Assembly: GCA_902800395.1 (NCBI GenBank)
Contig: CADCEC010000001.1
Location: forward strand, 231,466-295,465
DNA length: 64,000 nt
Source: an uncultured Bacteroidota bacterium
Lineage (GTDB): Bacteria; Bacteroidota; Bacteroidia; Bacteroidales; P3
Direction: 5' to 3'
Shown here: positions 9,650-17,517 of the stretch, piece after piece
How positions within the stretch are numbered: position 1 is the stretch's first letter
How the letters are laid out: each line of letters starts with the position of its first letter
Notes under the pieces: model-generated
What the model was told of the DNA's origin: nothing
The model's database searches: none
Seen by the model: the letters and a program-made list of their open reading frames with translations, nothing else
Translations under genes and position numbers: made by a program

Positions 9650-9907
9650 ATGAAGAAAAAATATTTGTTCCTGTCTTTCTTGGTTATAGGAGCTCTTTTT
9701 GTCTCTTGCAGCCGTGAGCACCAGTGCAAGTGCTTCTATTCCGATGACCCAAACGATGAACAGTTTAAGGTCTTCGTCGTCGATGGATCTATTTCTTGCG
9801 ACGACTTTGTGATGATGGGATATGAAGAGCATGTGGCTACCGAAGGAGTGAACTCACTCCAACGTGTCGATACCCTCCGCATCCATTGCCGCGATTTTGG
9901 TGAATAA
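9650..9907 (+). CDS. small Cys-rich lipoprotein, copy B
   Basis: 85 aa. The N-terminus MKKKYLFL is identical to copy A, and the lipobox VSC is followed by SREHQCKC. The cysteine pattern is CxC-x21-C-x29-C. It is probably a tandem duplicate of copy A, 67 nt downstream. Its last codons overlap the likely GTG start of the MauE/thioredoxin gene, suggesting an operon and a functional link to periplasmic thiol chemistry (inference). Confidence 0.8.
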   Translation: MKKKYLFLSFLVIGALFVSCSREHQCKCFYSDDPNDEQFKVFVVDGSISCDDFVMMGYEEHVATEGVNSLQRVDTLRIHCRDFGE

Positions 9908-10787
9908 AGCGAGAACCATAGTCCGCTGGATACTTCGTGTCCTCATTGCCGCCGTATTCGTTTTTTCGGCGGTGGCTAAACTTGTCGGCATCGACCAGTT
10001 TGAACTCTATATCTTCTCCTTTGGGCTCTTCTCACTGAACTTCTGTTTTATCCTGGCCCGACTTTGCATCGGAGCCGAGATGGTGTTGGCCCTCTTCACC
10101 CTATGCGGCTGGTTCCCCCGTACTATGCGACTTCTCACCTCTGGCCTCTTGATTCTCTTCTCCCTTTTCCTTTGCTATGCTGCCCTTATCGGCCGCAATG
10201 ACAACTGTCAATGCTTCGGGCAGATGGTAGACCTCTCTCCCGCATGGTCGCTCCTCAAGAATGCGCTTCTCATCGTTCTTGTGTTACTCTATTACCGTTT
10301 CACTCCTCCCAAGCCCCGCATGCGTCCCCGATGGATAGCCTTCCCATTCCTTTTTGCAGCCGTCCTGATGGCCACCCCATTCGTTGTCTCCATTCCAGAC
10401 AACTGGTACTTCGGCCCGGAGCAGCAACGCTACAGTGAGTACCATCTGCAGGCTTCCCTCGAGGAGGGACAGTTGCGCTTTTGGGGAATGGGAGAGGGAC
10501 GTTGTATTGTAGCTTTCGTCACTCCGCAATGTCCCTATTGCAAACTCGCGCGTCAGAAACTCGATGCCATTGCTTCACGACATAGCATACCCCTGTCGAA
10601 GTTGTTCTATGTGGAACCTCGAGGCAAGGACAACACTCCTGGTGCTCGTACCATCACGACGCAACATTTTCTCGACATCACCTACGGTGCTCGTCCGCTG
10701 GTGATGCTCCTCGACGGCACCAAGGTCATTGCCACCTACCATCTCCGCAACATCGATGAAGACCAGATAGCAAACTTTTTTAAATAA
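9900..10787 (+). CDS. MauE/DoxX-like membrane protein with thioredoxin-like domain
   Basis: 295 aa from GTG 9900, which overlaps the previous stop; an in-frame GTG at 9864 would add 12 residues lacking any signal feature. Four TM helices (about 8-140) carry the CQCFG motif typical of MauE/DoxX-like vitamin-K-epoxide-reductase-style proteins. A fifth helix (about 155-175) follows, then a periplasmic thioredoxin-like domain with TPQCPYCKLARQKL (CPYC active site). It probably passes electrons between the quinone pool and periplasmic dithiols. The two Cys-rich lipoproteins upstream are candidate partners. Confidence 0.75.
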   Translation: MNKARTIVRWILRVLIAAVFVFSAVAKLVGIDQFELYIFSFGLFSLNFCFILARLCIGAEMVLALFTLCGWFPRTMRLLTSGLLILFSLFLCYAALIGRNDNCQCFGQMVDLSPAWSLLKNALLIVLVLLYYRFTPPKPRMRPRWIAFPFLFAAVLMATPFVVSIPDNWYFGPEQQRYSEYHLQASLEEGQLRFWGMGEGRCIVAFVTPQCPYCKLARQKLDAIASRHSIPLSKLFYVEPRGKDNTPGARTITTQHFLDITYGARPLVMLLDGTKVIATYHLRNIDEDQIANFFK

Positions 10788-10823
10788 TATATTATTAATC
10801 ATTATTAAAACACAACAAACATT

Positions 10824-12248
10824 ATGAGTGGATTTTTCGGCGTAGTCTCCGAACACCCCTGTATTTCCGATCTGTTCTACGGAACCGATTATCATTCGCA
10901 TCTGGGCACCAAGCGTGCCGGTATGGCCACCTTTGATGGCACTCAGGCCCATCAGAACATCCACAACATCCAGAACTCGCACTTCCGCCCGAAGTTTTCG
11001 AAGGACCTCCCCGAGATGACTGGAAATGTCGGCATTGGAGTCATCTCCGACACCGAGGCGCAACCCGTGATGGTCAATTCGCATCTGGGCCGCTTCGCCA
11101 TCGCTACCGTCTCCAAAATCAACAACATCGACGCTTTGGAGAAGGACTGCCTGGCAAAGCACCAGCAGTTCACTGACCTCTCCATCGGTCGCACGAACCC
11201 CACCGAACTCGTCGCTCTTCTCATCTCACAGGGCAAGGATTTTGTCGAAGGCATAGAGAATGTCTACAACAATGTCAAAGGCTCTTGCACCATGCTCATC
11301 CTCACGCCCGACGGCATCATCGCCGCCCGTGACCGCTATGGTCGCACGCCTATCGTCATCGGCCGTCGCGGCAACGACTATGCTGTCGCTTCCGAGAGCC
11401 ATTCTTATGTCAACCTCGGTTACGAGACCTGCCGCTTCATCGGTCCTGGCGAGATTGTCAAGATTACCGTTGACGGCGGCATCAAGGTGCTCCGCCCCGC
11501 TGAGCAGAAGAACCAAATTTGCTCCTTCCTCTGGATTTACTACGGTTACCCCTGCACAGAATACGAAGGCATTAATGCCGAAGAGGTGCGCTACAATCTG
11601 GGACGCATCATGGGTCTGCGTGATGACGTTACTCCTGACTTCGTTAGCCCCATTCCTGATTCCGGTATTGGTATGGCTCTAGGTTACAGCAATGGCCGTC
11701 AGATACCCTACAAGCGTGGCCTGCTGAAGTATACCCCCACTTGGAGCCGCTCCTTTATGCCCGTCTCTCAGACCGACCGTTTCCTCGTGGCTAAGATGAA
11801 GCTTATTCCCAGCCGCGCCATGCTTGAGGGCAAAGAGGTGGTTTTCTGCGACGACTCCATCGTTCGTGGTACCCAGCTGCGCGACAATGTCAAAATGCTC
11901 TATGACTACGGTGCCCGCAAAGTGCATGTCCGCATCTCTTGCCCGCCTTTGGTCCATGGCTGTACTTTTTTGAACTTCAGTGAGTCGAAGACCGACCGCG
12001 AGCTTATCACCCGCCGCGTCATCGAGGAACTCGAGGGTACACCTGCCGCCCAGCTTCCGAAGGAGCAGCTTGCCCTGTATCAGAATGCAGAGACCAAGCA
12101 ATATGCCGATATGGTTGAGGTTATCCGTCAGCATGTGGGAGTCGATACCTTGAAATTCAACACTGTCGACGATGTATGCCAAGCCATTGGCCTCCCCAAG
12201 GAGTCCATCTGCACCCACTGCTTCGACGCCAGCTCCTACGGCGACTAA
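10824..12248 (+). CDS. purF: amidophosphoribosyltransferase homologue with Ser in place of the N-terminal nucleophile Cys
   Basis: 474 aa. An N-terminal Ntn-type glutaminase-like domain (1-230) is followed by a phosphoribosyltransferase domain with the PRPP loop VVFCDDSIVRGTQL (about 350). Canonical PurF starts M-C-G-I-F-G with Cys exposed as the N-terminal nucleophile. Here the start is ATG AGT GGA (MSGFFGVVSE), so the Cys is Ser. I recall Bacteroides having a similar Cys-less paralogue beside a normal PurF. It may use free ammonia or have another role. It ends with the Cys-bearing CTHCFD. Confidence 0.8.
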   Translation: MSGFFGVVSEHPCISDLFYGTDYHSHLGTKRAGMATFDGTQAHQNIHNIQNSHFRPKFSKDLPEMTGNVGIGVISDTEAQPVMVNSHLGRFAIATVSKINNIDALEKDCLAKHQQFTDLSIGRTNPTELVALLISQGKDFVEGIENVYNNVKGSCTMLILTPDGIIAARDRYGRTPIVIGRRGNDYAVASESHSYVNLGYETCRFIGPGEIVKITVDGGIKVLRPAEQKNQICSFLWIYYGYPCTEYEGINAEEVRYNLGRIMGLRDDVTPDFVSPIPDSGIGMALGYSNGRQIPYKRGLLKYTPTWSRSFMPVSQTDRFLVAKMKLIPSRAMLEGKEVVFCDDSIVRGTQLRDNVKMLYDYGARKVHVRISCPPLVHGCTFLNFSESKTDRELITRRVIEELEGTPAAQLPKEQLALYQNAETKQYADMVEVIRQHVGVDTLKFNTVDDVCQAIGLPKESICTHCFDASSYGD

Positions 12249-12253
12249 GTAAA

Positions 12254-12282
12254 ATTAAAATTGAAAATTGAGAATTGAAAAT
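12254..12282. repeat. heptamer array (TTGAAAA type) upstream of helical-repeat gene
   Basis: Four units of period 7 (ATTAAAA, TTGAAAA, TTGAGAA, TTGAAAA). They are inverted relative to the array at 12361-12391, which lies inside the signal-peptide coding region of the next gene. Confidence 0.7.
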
Positions 12283-12296
12283 AAAAAAAAACAGTA

Positions 12297-14177
12297 ATGA
12301 GAATAGAACATGCTAACCGCTATTGTAGAATATTGAAAACGGTGCTCTGCGTCAGCATAGTTTTCAGTTTTCAATTCTCAATTTTCAATTCAGCTCAGGC
12401 CCAGCGACCCAAGAAGAAGCCGGCAAAGCCGGCTCCTACCGTCATCTCTGCTGGCGACCTTCTTGCCAACTACGGCCTCGATACCACCCTTGTCAGCGAC
12501 ACTGCTGCGGCGGCCCGTTATCTCGATGAGCAGCCGCAGAACTATGTTGAACTGACCAACCTCTGTGTCTCACTCCGCACCAAGGCCCAGTCCGCTCTCA
12601 ATTCCCTCACCAATGACTATCCTCATCATGACGACCTCGTCTGGATTGACTCCACTATTGTTATTGGCGATTACGCCATCTATGACTACCGCCTCCGACT
12701 TTTTGCCGACTTCATGGGACGCCGCTCTATACAGTATTCCCGTCTTGAGCAGCAGCGCATCGAAGCCGAGAAAGAGGCGGCACGTCTCCGCGCTGAGGAG
12801 GAGGCTCGTCAGCGTCAGCTTGCACTCGACAGACAGGCCGACGACCTCCGTCTTTTCATCGAGCGCCACCACCTCGCCATCCTTGCCGCTTGCGATGGCT
12901 CCGGAATCTCCGACAAGAACAAAATCAAGGAACTCAAGGACCTCTACTACTCCTACCTGATGGTCTACAATAAGTACGACCTCTCTCCATCTCAGGCTAC
13001 CCCCGCTTCCATCGCTCAGCTCGACGAACTTAACTCCTTCCAGAACGACCTCCTCGAGAATGTCCTCGGCCAGAATTCACTACCTTATCGTATCGAGAAT
13101 TTCAAGAACCAGCTCAAGTCTCTTTGCGAGAAAGATTACTCGGACATCTACCGTTCCTATTCACGGGTCTTCAAGCAGACTTCTGTTCCCGTCACCTTTG
13201 CCTCCGTCTCCGAGTACCAGGACTACATCGTCCGCCTCCAGACCATCATCGCCGTGCAGCAGCGCTATGTCCAGACCATTGAACTGCGCAATACTATTGC
13301 CTCTAATTATGATGCTATCCACAATCTATACGCCAAGAAGTACAAGCCGGTCTTCAACGCCTACAAGGATGTGCATCGCACCGTCAATCAGGTTCCCGCT
13401 TTTACCACCAATGCTGAAAGCCTCAACTTTATCCAGTCGCTTACCGACTATGTGGAAGCCCAGCAGCTCTACCTCCAGTATTATTCGCATCTTGAGGACA
13501 TCACTCGCCGTTCCGACACCATTCTCAATGGACAACAGGGGAGTTTTAAGGATGTCTCCCGCGCCTATCGCGAGATTCAGCCTAATCTCATCCCGCTTCC
13601 CAGCTTCAAGAATCCCACCGATGCATTGCTCTACGAGCAGCAGCTCTCGCAGGCGACGCAAATCCAGAACGCCTACCTCACCACCATTGAGATGCGTACC
13701 CTCATCCAGAAACTTGATGACTCTCTTGAAGACAACCGCAAGATTGACCGCACCCTTTGGAATGGCTATAAACTCCTCCGCAAGCAGGTGGACCTTACCC
13801 CAGCCTTCAACACCGTTGAGCGCGCCCGCAGTTTTCTTTTTGTCCTCGACGACTTTGTCGGCCTCCAGCGCCTCTGCTTGAATATCCTCGCCAAACGTCG
13901 CGATGTCGCATCGAACGATAAACAGATTGATCAGCGAGCCTCCACTTTCCGTAATATCGACAAGGCTTATTCCCGCATGATGAAAGCCTATGACGACTTC
14001 GACGATATCGCCAATCTTGAGGATTTCCGTCGCTATGACCGCCAATGCGACCGCATCCTCGAGATGCAGCAAGCATTCCTAACCCTCCTCGGTTCCGAGA
14101 CGGTCAACGATGCCGACTCACGTTTGAAAAAAGAGTCAGATATTTCAAAAATCAAGCTTGTCCTTGGTCTTGACTAA
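12297..14177 (+). CDS. exported helical-repeat protein of unknown function
   Basis: 626 aa. A long signal peptide ends FNSAQAQ; its hydrophobic core (FSFQFSIFNS) is encoded by a period-7 array. After a Lys/Pro-rich start comes a charged coiled-coil stretch (about 145-185), then about six imperfect helical units of about 65-75 residues. Each unit has a Y-x3-Y/F start, a PxF segment, a helix with Q-x3-Q/L-Y and a following TIE/DI-type helix. Corresponding starts include DIYRSYSRVFKQ, PVFNAYKDVHRT, DVSRAYREIQPN and LWNGYKLLRKQV. No enzymatic motif is seen; a periplasmic scaffold role is possible. Confidence 0.7.
   Translation: MRIEHANRYCRILKTVLCVSIVFSFQFSIFNSAQAQRPKKKPAKPAPTVISAGDLLANYGLDTTLVSDTAAAARYLDEQPQNYVELTNLCVSLRTKAQSALNSLTNDYPHHDDLVWIDSTIVIGDYAIYDYRLRLFADFMGRRSIQYSRLEQQRIEAEKEAARLRAEEEARQRQLALDRQADDLRLFIERHHLAILAACDGSGISDKNKIKELKDLYYSYLMVYNKYDLSPSQATPASIAQLDELNSFQNDLLENVLGQNSLPYRIENFKNQLKSLCEKDYSDIYRSYSRVFKQTSVPVTFASVSEYQDYIVRLQTIIAVQQRYVQTIELRNTIASNYDAIHNLYAKKYKPVFNAYKDVHRTVNQVPAFTTNAESLNFIQSLTDYVEAQQLYLQYYSHLEDITRRSDTILNGQQGSFKDVSRAYREIQPNLIPLPSFKNPTDALLYEQQLSQATQIQNAYLTTIEMRTLIQKLDDSLEDNRKIDRTLWNGYKLLRKQVDLTPAFNTVERARSFLFVLDDFVGLQRLCLNILAKRRDVASNDKQIDQRASTFRNIDKAYSRMMKAYDDFDDIANLEDFRRYDRQCDRILEMQQAFLTLLGSETVNDADSRLKKESDISKIKLVLGLD
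12361..12391. repeat. heptamer array (TCAATTC/T) forming a signal-peptide core
   Basis: Four to five period-7 units read in frame as part of the signal peptide of the preceding start. Together with 12254-12282 it forms a facing inverted pair around the start codon. Confidence 0.7.
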
Positions 14178-14181
14178 ATAG

Positions 14182-14215
14182 AGAAACGCCTCAAACCGAT
14201 GTTTGAGGCGTTTCT
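14182..14215. terminator. bidirectional terminator hairpin
   Basis: A perfect 15-bp stem (arms AGAAACGCCTCAAAC and its complement) with loop CGAT lies between the convergent helical-repeat and pepD genes. The left stem base is A-rich and the right stem base T-rich. Confidence 0.85.
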
Positions 14216-14233
14216 GGTTGGATTACCATAAAC

Positions 14234-15703
14234 TTATTTTTTCTTCACCGGCATAGCGGCGAGAGCGGCGACGAGGTAGTCGTAGAATTTCTTGGTGCTG
14301 GGGATGTTGCAGCGCTCGTCAGGGCTGTGGGGACTCTGCAGCGTGGGGCCGAAGGAGATCATTTCCATGTCGGGATATTTGCCGCCGAGCAGACCACACT
14401 CGAGGCCGGCGTGGATGGCGACTACGGCGGGATCTTTCTTGTAGAGTTTCTTGTAGACCTGCTTCATGGTCTTGAGCAGGGTACTCTCCATGTTGGGCTT
14501 CCAACCAGGATAGGCACCGCTGAGTTGGCATTTGCCACCGGCGAGTTCAGCGAGGCAGACGAGGCGCTCGGCGAGGGCTTCCTTGGCGGTGTCAACGGAG
14601 GAACGCAGGAGGGCGTAGACGACGAATTTCTTGCTGGCTGTTGTCTTGGCGATGGCCAGGTTCAGCGAGGTCTCGACAAGGCCTTCCATGTCCTTGCTCA
14701 TGCGGATGACGCCGTTGGGGGCTACCATCATAAGGTTAATGATTTTCTGGGTGCCCTCGTTGTCTATGACGGTGGGGTTCATGCGCACCTTCTCATATTT
14801 CATGAAGAAGTCGGGTTCGACGGCGGCGAGTTCTTTCTTCACCCAGCCGGCTACTTTGTCGAATTCCTTGAGGATGCAGCCTTCGTGCTCCTTAGGCATG
14901 GCGATGACGGCTTCGGCGTCGCGCGGGATAGCGTTGCGCATGTTGCCGCCTTCGAGGCTGATGAGACGGATGCCGCATTCGGCCACCCAGCGGAGGTGAC
15001 GGAAGAGGAGTTTGTTGGCGTTGGCGCGGCCGGTGTTGATTTCCATGCCGGAGTGACCGCCCTTGAGACCGCCGATGGTGAGCTTATAGGCCACCATGCC
15101 CTTGGGTGCTTTCTCGGTTTTGTAGGGGATGGAGAGAGCAGCGTCGATACCGCCGGCGCAGCCGACGTAGAGTTCGCCCTCGGTCTCGGAGTCGAGGTTG
15201 AGGAGGTAGTCGCCGTGGAGCTCGCCTTTCTTCAGGCCGAAGGCACCGGTCATGCCAGTCTCCTCGTCGGTGGTGATGAGGGCCTCGAGGGGTCCGTGCT
15301 TGACAGTCTTGCTGGCGAAAACAGCCATGATGGCGGCTACGCCCATGCCGTCGTCGGCACCGAGAGTGGTGTCGCAAGCATACACCCAGTCACCGACAAT
15401 CTTGGTCTCGATGGGGTCTTTTTCGAAGTTGTGCTTCTTGCCGGCACGGGCCTGGGGCACCATGTCCATGTGGGCCTGCAGAACGACGGGATGGACTTTT
15501 TCCATGCCCTTGGTGGCGGGCTTGCTGAGAATGACATTGCCAACGGCGTCGACACGGCAGGCTATTTTGTTCTTTTTGGCCCAGTCGACAAGGAATTTGC
15601 GCACTTTCTCTTCATGCTTCGAGGGGCGCGGCTGACGGGTAAGAGAGTAGAAGTTTTCCCACAACTCTTTGGGTGCGAGGTCTTTAATTGTTTTTGTTGC
15701 CAT
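14234..15703 (-). CDS. pepD: aminoacyl-histidine dipeptidase (M20 family)
   Basis: 489 aa from ATG 15703 (MATKTIKDLAPKELWENF). I chose this over an upstream in-frame ATG because the -7 box lies between the two. M20 metallopeptidase signatures are present: VVLQAHMDMVP (metal His and catalytic Asp), a GADDGMG bridging Asp, TDEETGMTG (general base Glu and metal ligand), and a C-terminal H residue in SPHSPDERC. The dimerisation domain starts with GGLKGGHSGMEI. It hydrolyses Xaa-His and other dipeptides in the cytosol and supports peptide use. It has its own promoter and a strong terminator. Confidence 0.93.
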   Translation of the reverse strand: MATKTIKDLAPKELWENFYSLTRQPRPSKHEEKVRKFLVDWAKKNKIACRVDAVGNVILSKPATKGMEKVHPVVLQAHMDMVPQARAGKKHNFEKDPIETKIVGDWVYACDTTLGADDGMGVAAIMAVFASKTVKHGPLEALITTDEETGMTGAFGLKKGELHGDYLLNLDSETEGELYVGCAGGIDAALSIPYKTEKAPKGMVAYKLTIGGLKGGHSGMEINTGRANANKLLFRHLRWVAECGIRLISLEGGNMRNAIPRDAEAVIAMPKEHEGCILKEFDKVAGWVKKELAAVEPDFFMKYEKVRMNPTVIDNEGTQKIINLMMVAPNGVIRMSKDMEGLVETSLNLAIAKTTASKKFVVYALLRSSVDTAKEALAERLVCLAELAGGKCQLSGAYPGWKPNMESTLLKTMKQVYKKLYKKDPAVVAIHAGLECGLLGGKYPDMEMISFGPTLQSPHSPDERCNIPSTKKFYDYLVAALAAMPVKKK

Positions 15704-15750
15704 AGTTGTTTTTATTTTAGGTTGATATTTTTTCTTTTGAAAGGAAAGTG

Positions 15751-15758
15751 CAAAGGTA
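15751..15758 (-). promoter_or_regulatory. -7 box for pepD
   Basis: It reads TACCTTTGCA on the minus strand, matching TAnnTTTG, about 48 nt upstream of the pepD start. Confidence 0.65.
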
Positions 15759-15787
15759 CGAATAAAAAATGAAAAATGCAAATAAAA

Positions 15788-16315
15788 TTACAAATGGTTT
15801 AAGTCGAGGTGGTCGAGAATGGAGGTGAGGAGGTTGTCGAGTTCCTGTCGATCTTTAGCTGCTTTACGTGAGAGTGGGGTGGATGGTTGTGAGTTGTATT
15901 GGGTAACGGAGGTGAGCGCCTGCTGGTAGGAGAGGATAATTTCGTTGTGGCGCTGCAAATCGGGATTCAATGGGTCGGTGTCGACGGGCGGTTCGTTGAA
16001 GTCGCGAAGAATTCTGGCCACGGTATCATCGAGCCCTTCACCACGGATAAGGAGAATTTTTGTGGAGGTAAGGGGACGCTCGATGAGGTAATAGCAGAGA
16101 TGGCTGATGCTATCGTGGTAGGTGTATAGCGGCCATGTGGTATCGAGTATGGGGATGTCATCGGTACGCGCAAGGGCTAGGCGATAGAGATGGTTGAGGT
16201 CGTCGGCAAAGAGGTAGTTGGGGGTGTCGGTCTGGAAGAAGAGTATGGAGATATCGTCGAGGAGTGGGCTCTCGTCTTCGAAGTCGTCGTCAAGGATAAA
16301 GGTGTGTTTTTTCAT
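15788..16315 (-). CDS. small cytoplasmic protein, IPExxxVDY-family-like
   Basis: 175 aa, acidic start (MKKHTFILDDDFEDES), no signal peptide. The order of features resembles the Bacteroidota IPExxxVDY family: a leading KHxF/L strand, a hydrophobic FADDLNHLYRLALARTDD segment, an aromatic WPLYTYHD segment and CYYLIERP, then an ILLIRGEG strand. The named IPE motif itself is not obvious, so the call is tentative. It lies 6 nt downstream of the radical SAM gene and is probably co-transcribed with it. Confidence 0.5.
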   Translation of the reverse strand: MKKHTFILDDDFEDESPLLDDISILFFQTDTPNYLFADDLNHLYRLALARTDDIPILDTTWPLYTYHDSISHLCYYLIERPLTSTKILLIRGEGLDDTVARILRDFNEPPVDTDPLNPDLQRHNEIILSYQQALTSVTQYNSQPSTPLSRKAAKDRQELDNLLTSILDHLDLNHL

Positions 16316-16321
16316 GAGGGA

Positions 16322-17224
16322 CTAAATGGATTCAAATGGGTTTTCGTTTGAGAAGTCGGGTCGGTAGTTGTCGCGGGCTTCGAGTTCCTGTATCCAGCCA
16401 TCGGTGAGCCCCAGCTTTTCGGCATGTGCCACCACGGTGGCATACTCCTCTGGGGTGATGCAGCGGTCTAGCGGATGTGGAAGGCCGGGACGTGGCGGGA
16501 AGTATTGTGCCATCAGCGAGAGATGGAGTCCAAAGGGCATAAAGTCGGTCAGCCATTCGAGGCATCGCAAAGAGTTGTCCACCGCTCCAGGCAGGACGAG
16601 ATGCCGCACGATAAGTCCGCGGTAGGCTTTCCCGTCCTCGTCGATTTTAAGGCCTCCGCCCACCTGACGTCGCATCTCACGGAGGGCTGCCTGCGCTACC
16701 TCAGGATAGTCGGGCGCATGGCTGTAGTCTCGAGCCAAATAGGCATCCATGTATTTGAAGTCCGGAAGATAGATGTCCACGAGTCCTTCGAGGCTCCGCA
16801 ACGTCTCTACACTCTCGTAACCACTGCTGTTGTAGACCACTGTGGGAGTGAATCCGCGCTGGCGGACGGCTTTTAGTATCTCGGGTATGCGGTTAGCATA
16901 ATGGGCGGCGGTGACGAAGCCCAGCATGGGAGAGGAAAGCGGAAAGTGGAAAGTGGAAAACATAGTACAGATGCGGTCGGCGATACTTTCTATACTTTCC
17001 ACTTTCCACTTTCCACTTTCCGTTTTACTAATTTGCCAGTTCTGGCAGTAAATGCATTGCAGGTTGCAGTGGGCAAAGAAGAGGTTGACGATGGGGTTCA
17101 GAGGAGGCTCCTCGCCTCGATGAACCACCACGGCGGCTACCTCAAGGTCGGTGGTAGCTCCGCAGAAGCCGCTACCGACAGTGCGGTCTACATTACATGC
17201 TCGTGGACAAAGACTACACTTCAT
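16322..17224 (-). CDS. PflX-like radical SAM protein (COG1313 type)
   Basis: 300 aa. An N-terminal Cys-rich knuckle (MKCSLCPRACNVDR...GFCG) precedes the radical SAM cluster motif CNLQCIYC (CxxxCxxC) near residue 53, as in PflX/COG1313 proteins, which resemble pyruvate-formate-lyase activases. Substrate unknown. Two blocks of 7-bp repeats lie within the gene, coding KTESGKWKVES and STFHFPLS in frame in the segment just after the cluster loop; relatives are not expected to carry these. It is followed by a small Bacteroidota protein and preceded by a lipoprotein and hydE on the same strand. Confidence 0.8.
   Translation of the reverse strand: MKCSLCPRACNVDRTVGSGFCGATTDLEVAAVVVHRGEEPPLNPIVNLFFAHCNLQCIYCQNWQISKTESGKWKVESIESIADRICTMFSTFHFPLSSPMLGFVTAAHYANRIPEILKAVRQRGFTPTVVYNSSGYESVETLRSLEGLVDIYLPDFKYMDAYLARDYSHAPDYPEVAQAALREMRRQVGGGLKIDEDGKAYRGLIVRHLVLPGAVDNSLRCLEWLTDFMPFGLHLSLMAQYFPPRPGLPHPLDRCITPEEYATVVAHAEKLGLTDGWIQELEARDNYRPDFSNENPFESI
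16934..17021. repeat. facing inverted pair of heptamer arrays inside radical SAM gene
   Basis: 16934-16961 holds four GGAAAGT-type units; 16994-17021 holds four ACTTTCC units. The two 28-bp blocks are near-perfect inverted repeats with a 32-bp loop, and both are translated in frame. Confidence 0.8.
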
Positions 17225-17246
17225 AACCTATAACCCATAACCCGTT

Positions 17247-17477
17247 TTATTCCCAGTCGCATACAGAGTAGAATCGGTAAAGACTTCCTTCGAGGTAGAT
17301 CATATTGTCGCAGGTGACATTGCGGGCATCAACTTCTTCTTCGGTATAAGTGTGGCTGCTGCCGTCATACCCTTGACAGACGCAGTTTTTATGGCAGGCG
17401 GTGAGAAAAAACAGCGAGAGTAGAGCGGCCGTTAGGGACATTAAAGACTTTAAGGATTTTAGGGACATTAAAGACAT
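17247..17477 (-). CDS. small Cys-rich lipoprotein, copy C
   Basis: 76 aa from ATG 17477; a TTG at 17504 would overlap the hydE stop and add nine residues. The signal peptide reads MSLMSLKSLKSLMSL then AALLSLFFLTAC, the first part being encoded by a 9-bp array. The mature peptide HKNCVCQGYDG shows CxC-x21-C-x16-C, the same layout as copies A, B and D. Function unknown; it is the last gene after hydE, upstream of the PflX-like gene. Confidence 0.75.
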   Translation of the reverse strand: MSLMSLKSLKSLMSLTAALLSLFFLTACHKNCVCQGYDGSSHTYTEEEVDARNVTCDNMIYLEGSLYRFYSVCDWE

Positions 17478-17517
17478 AAGGACATATAAATTATCAATTA
17501 TCAATTCTCAATTCTCA
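17437..17517. repeat. 9-bp array followed by heptamer array at hydE/lipoprotein junction
   Basis: 17437-17490 carries about six 9-bp units (GACATTAAA-like), which encode the S-L-M/K repeats of the lipoprotein signal. 17491-17517 carries period-7 TCAATTA/C units, which encode the last residues (RIEN) and supply the TGA stop of hydE. Confidence 0.75.

Noticed and set aside
14327-15772. 481-codon open frame antisense to pepD
   Set aside because: Same artefact of high GC at third positions; pepD has intact M20 motifs and a promoter.
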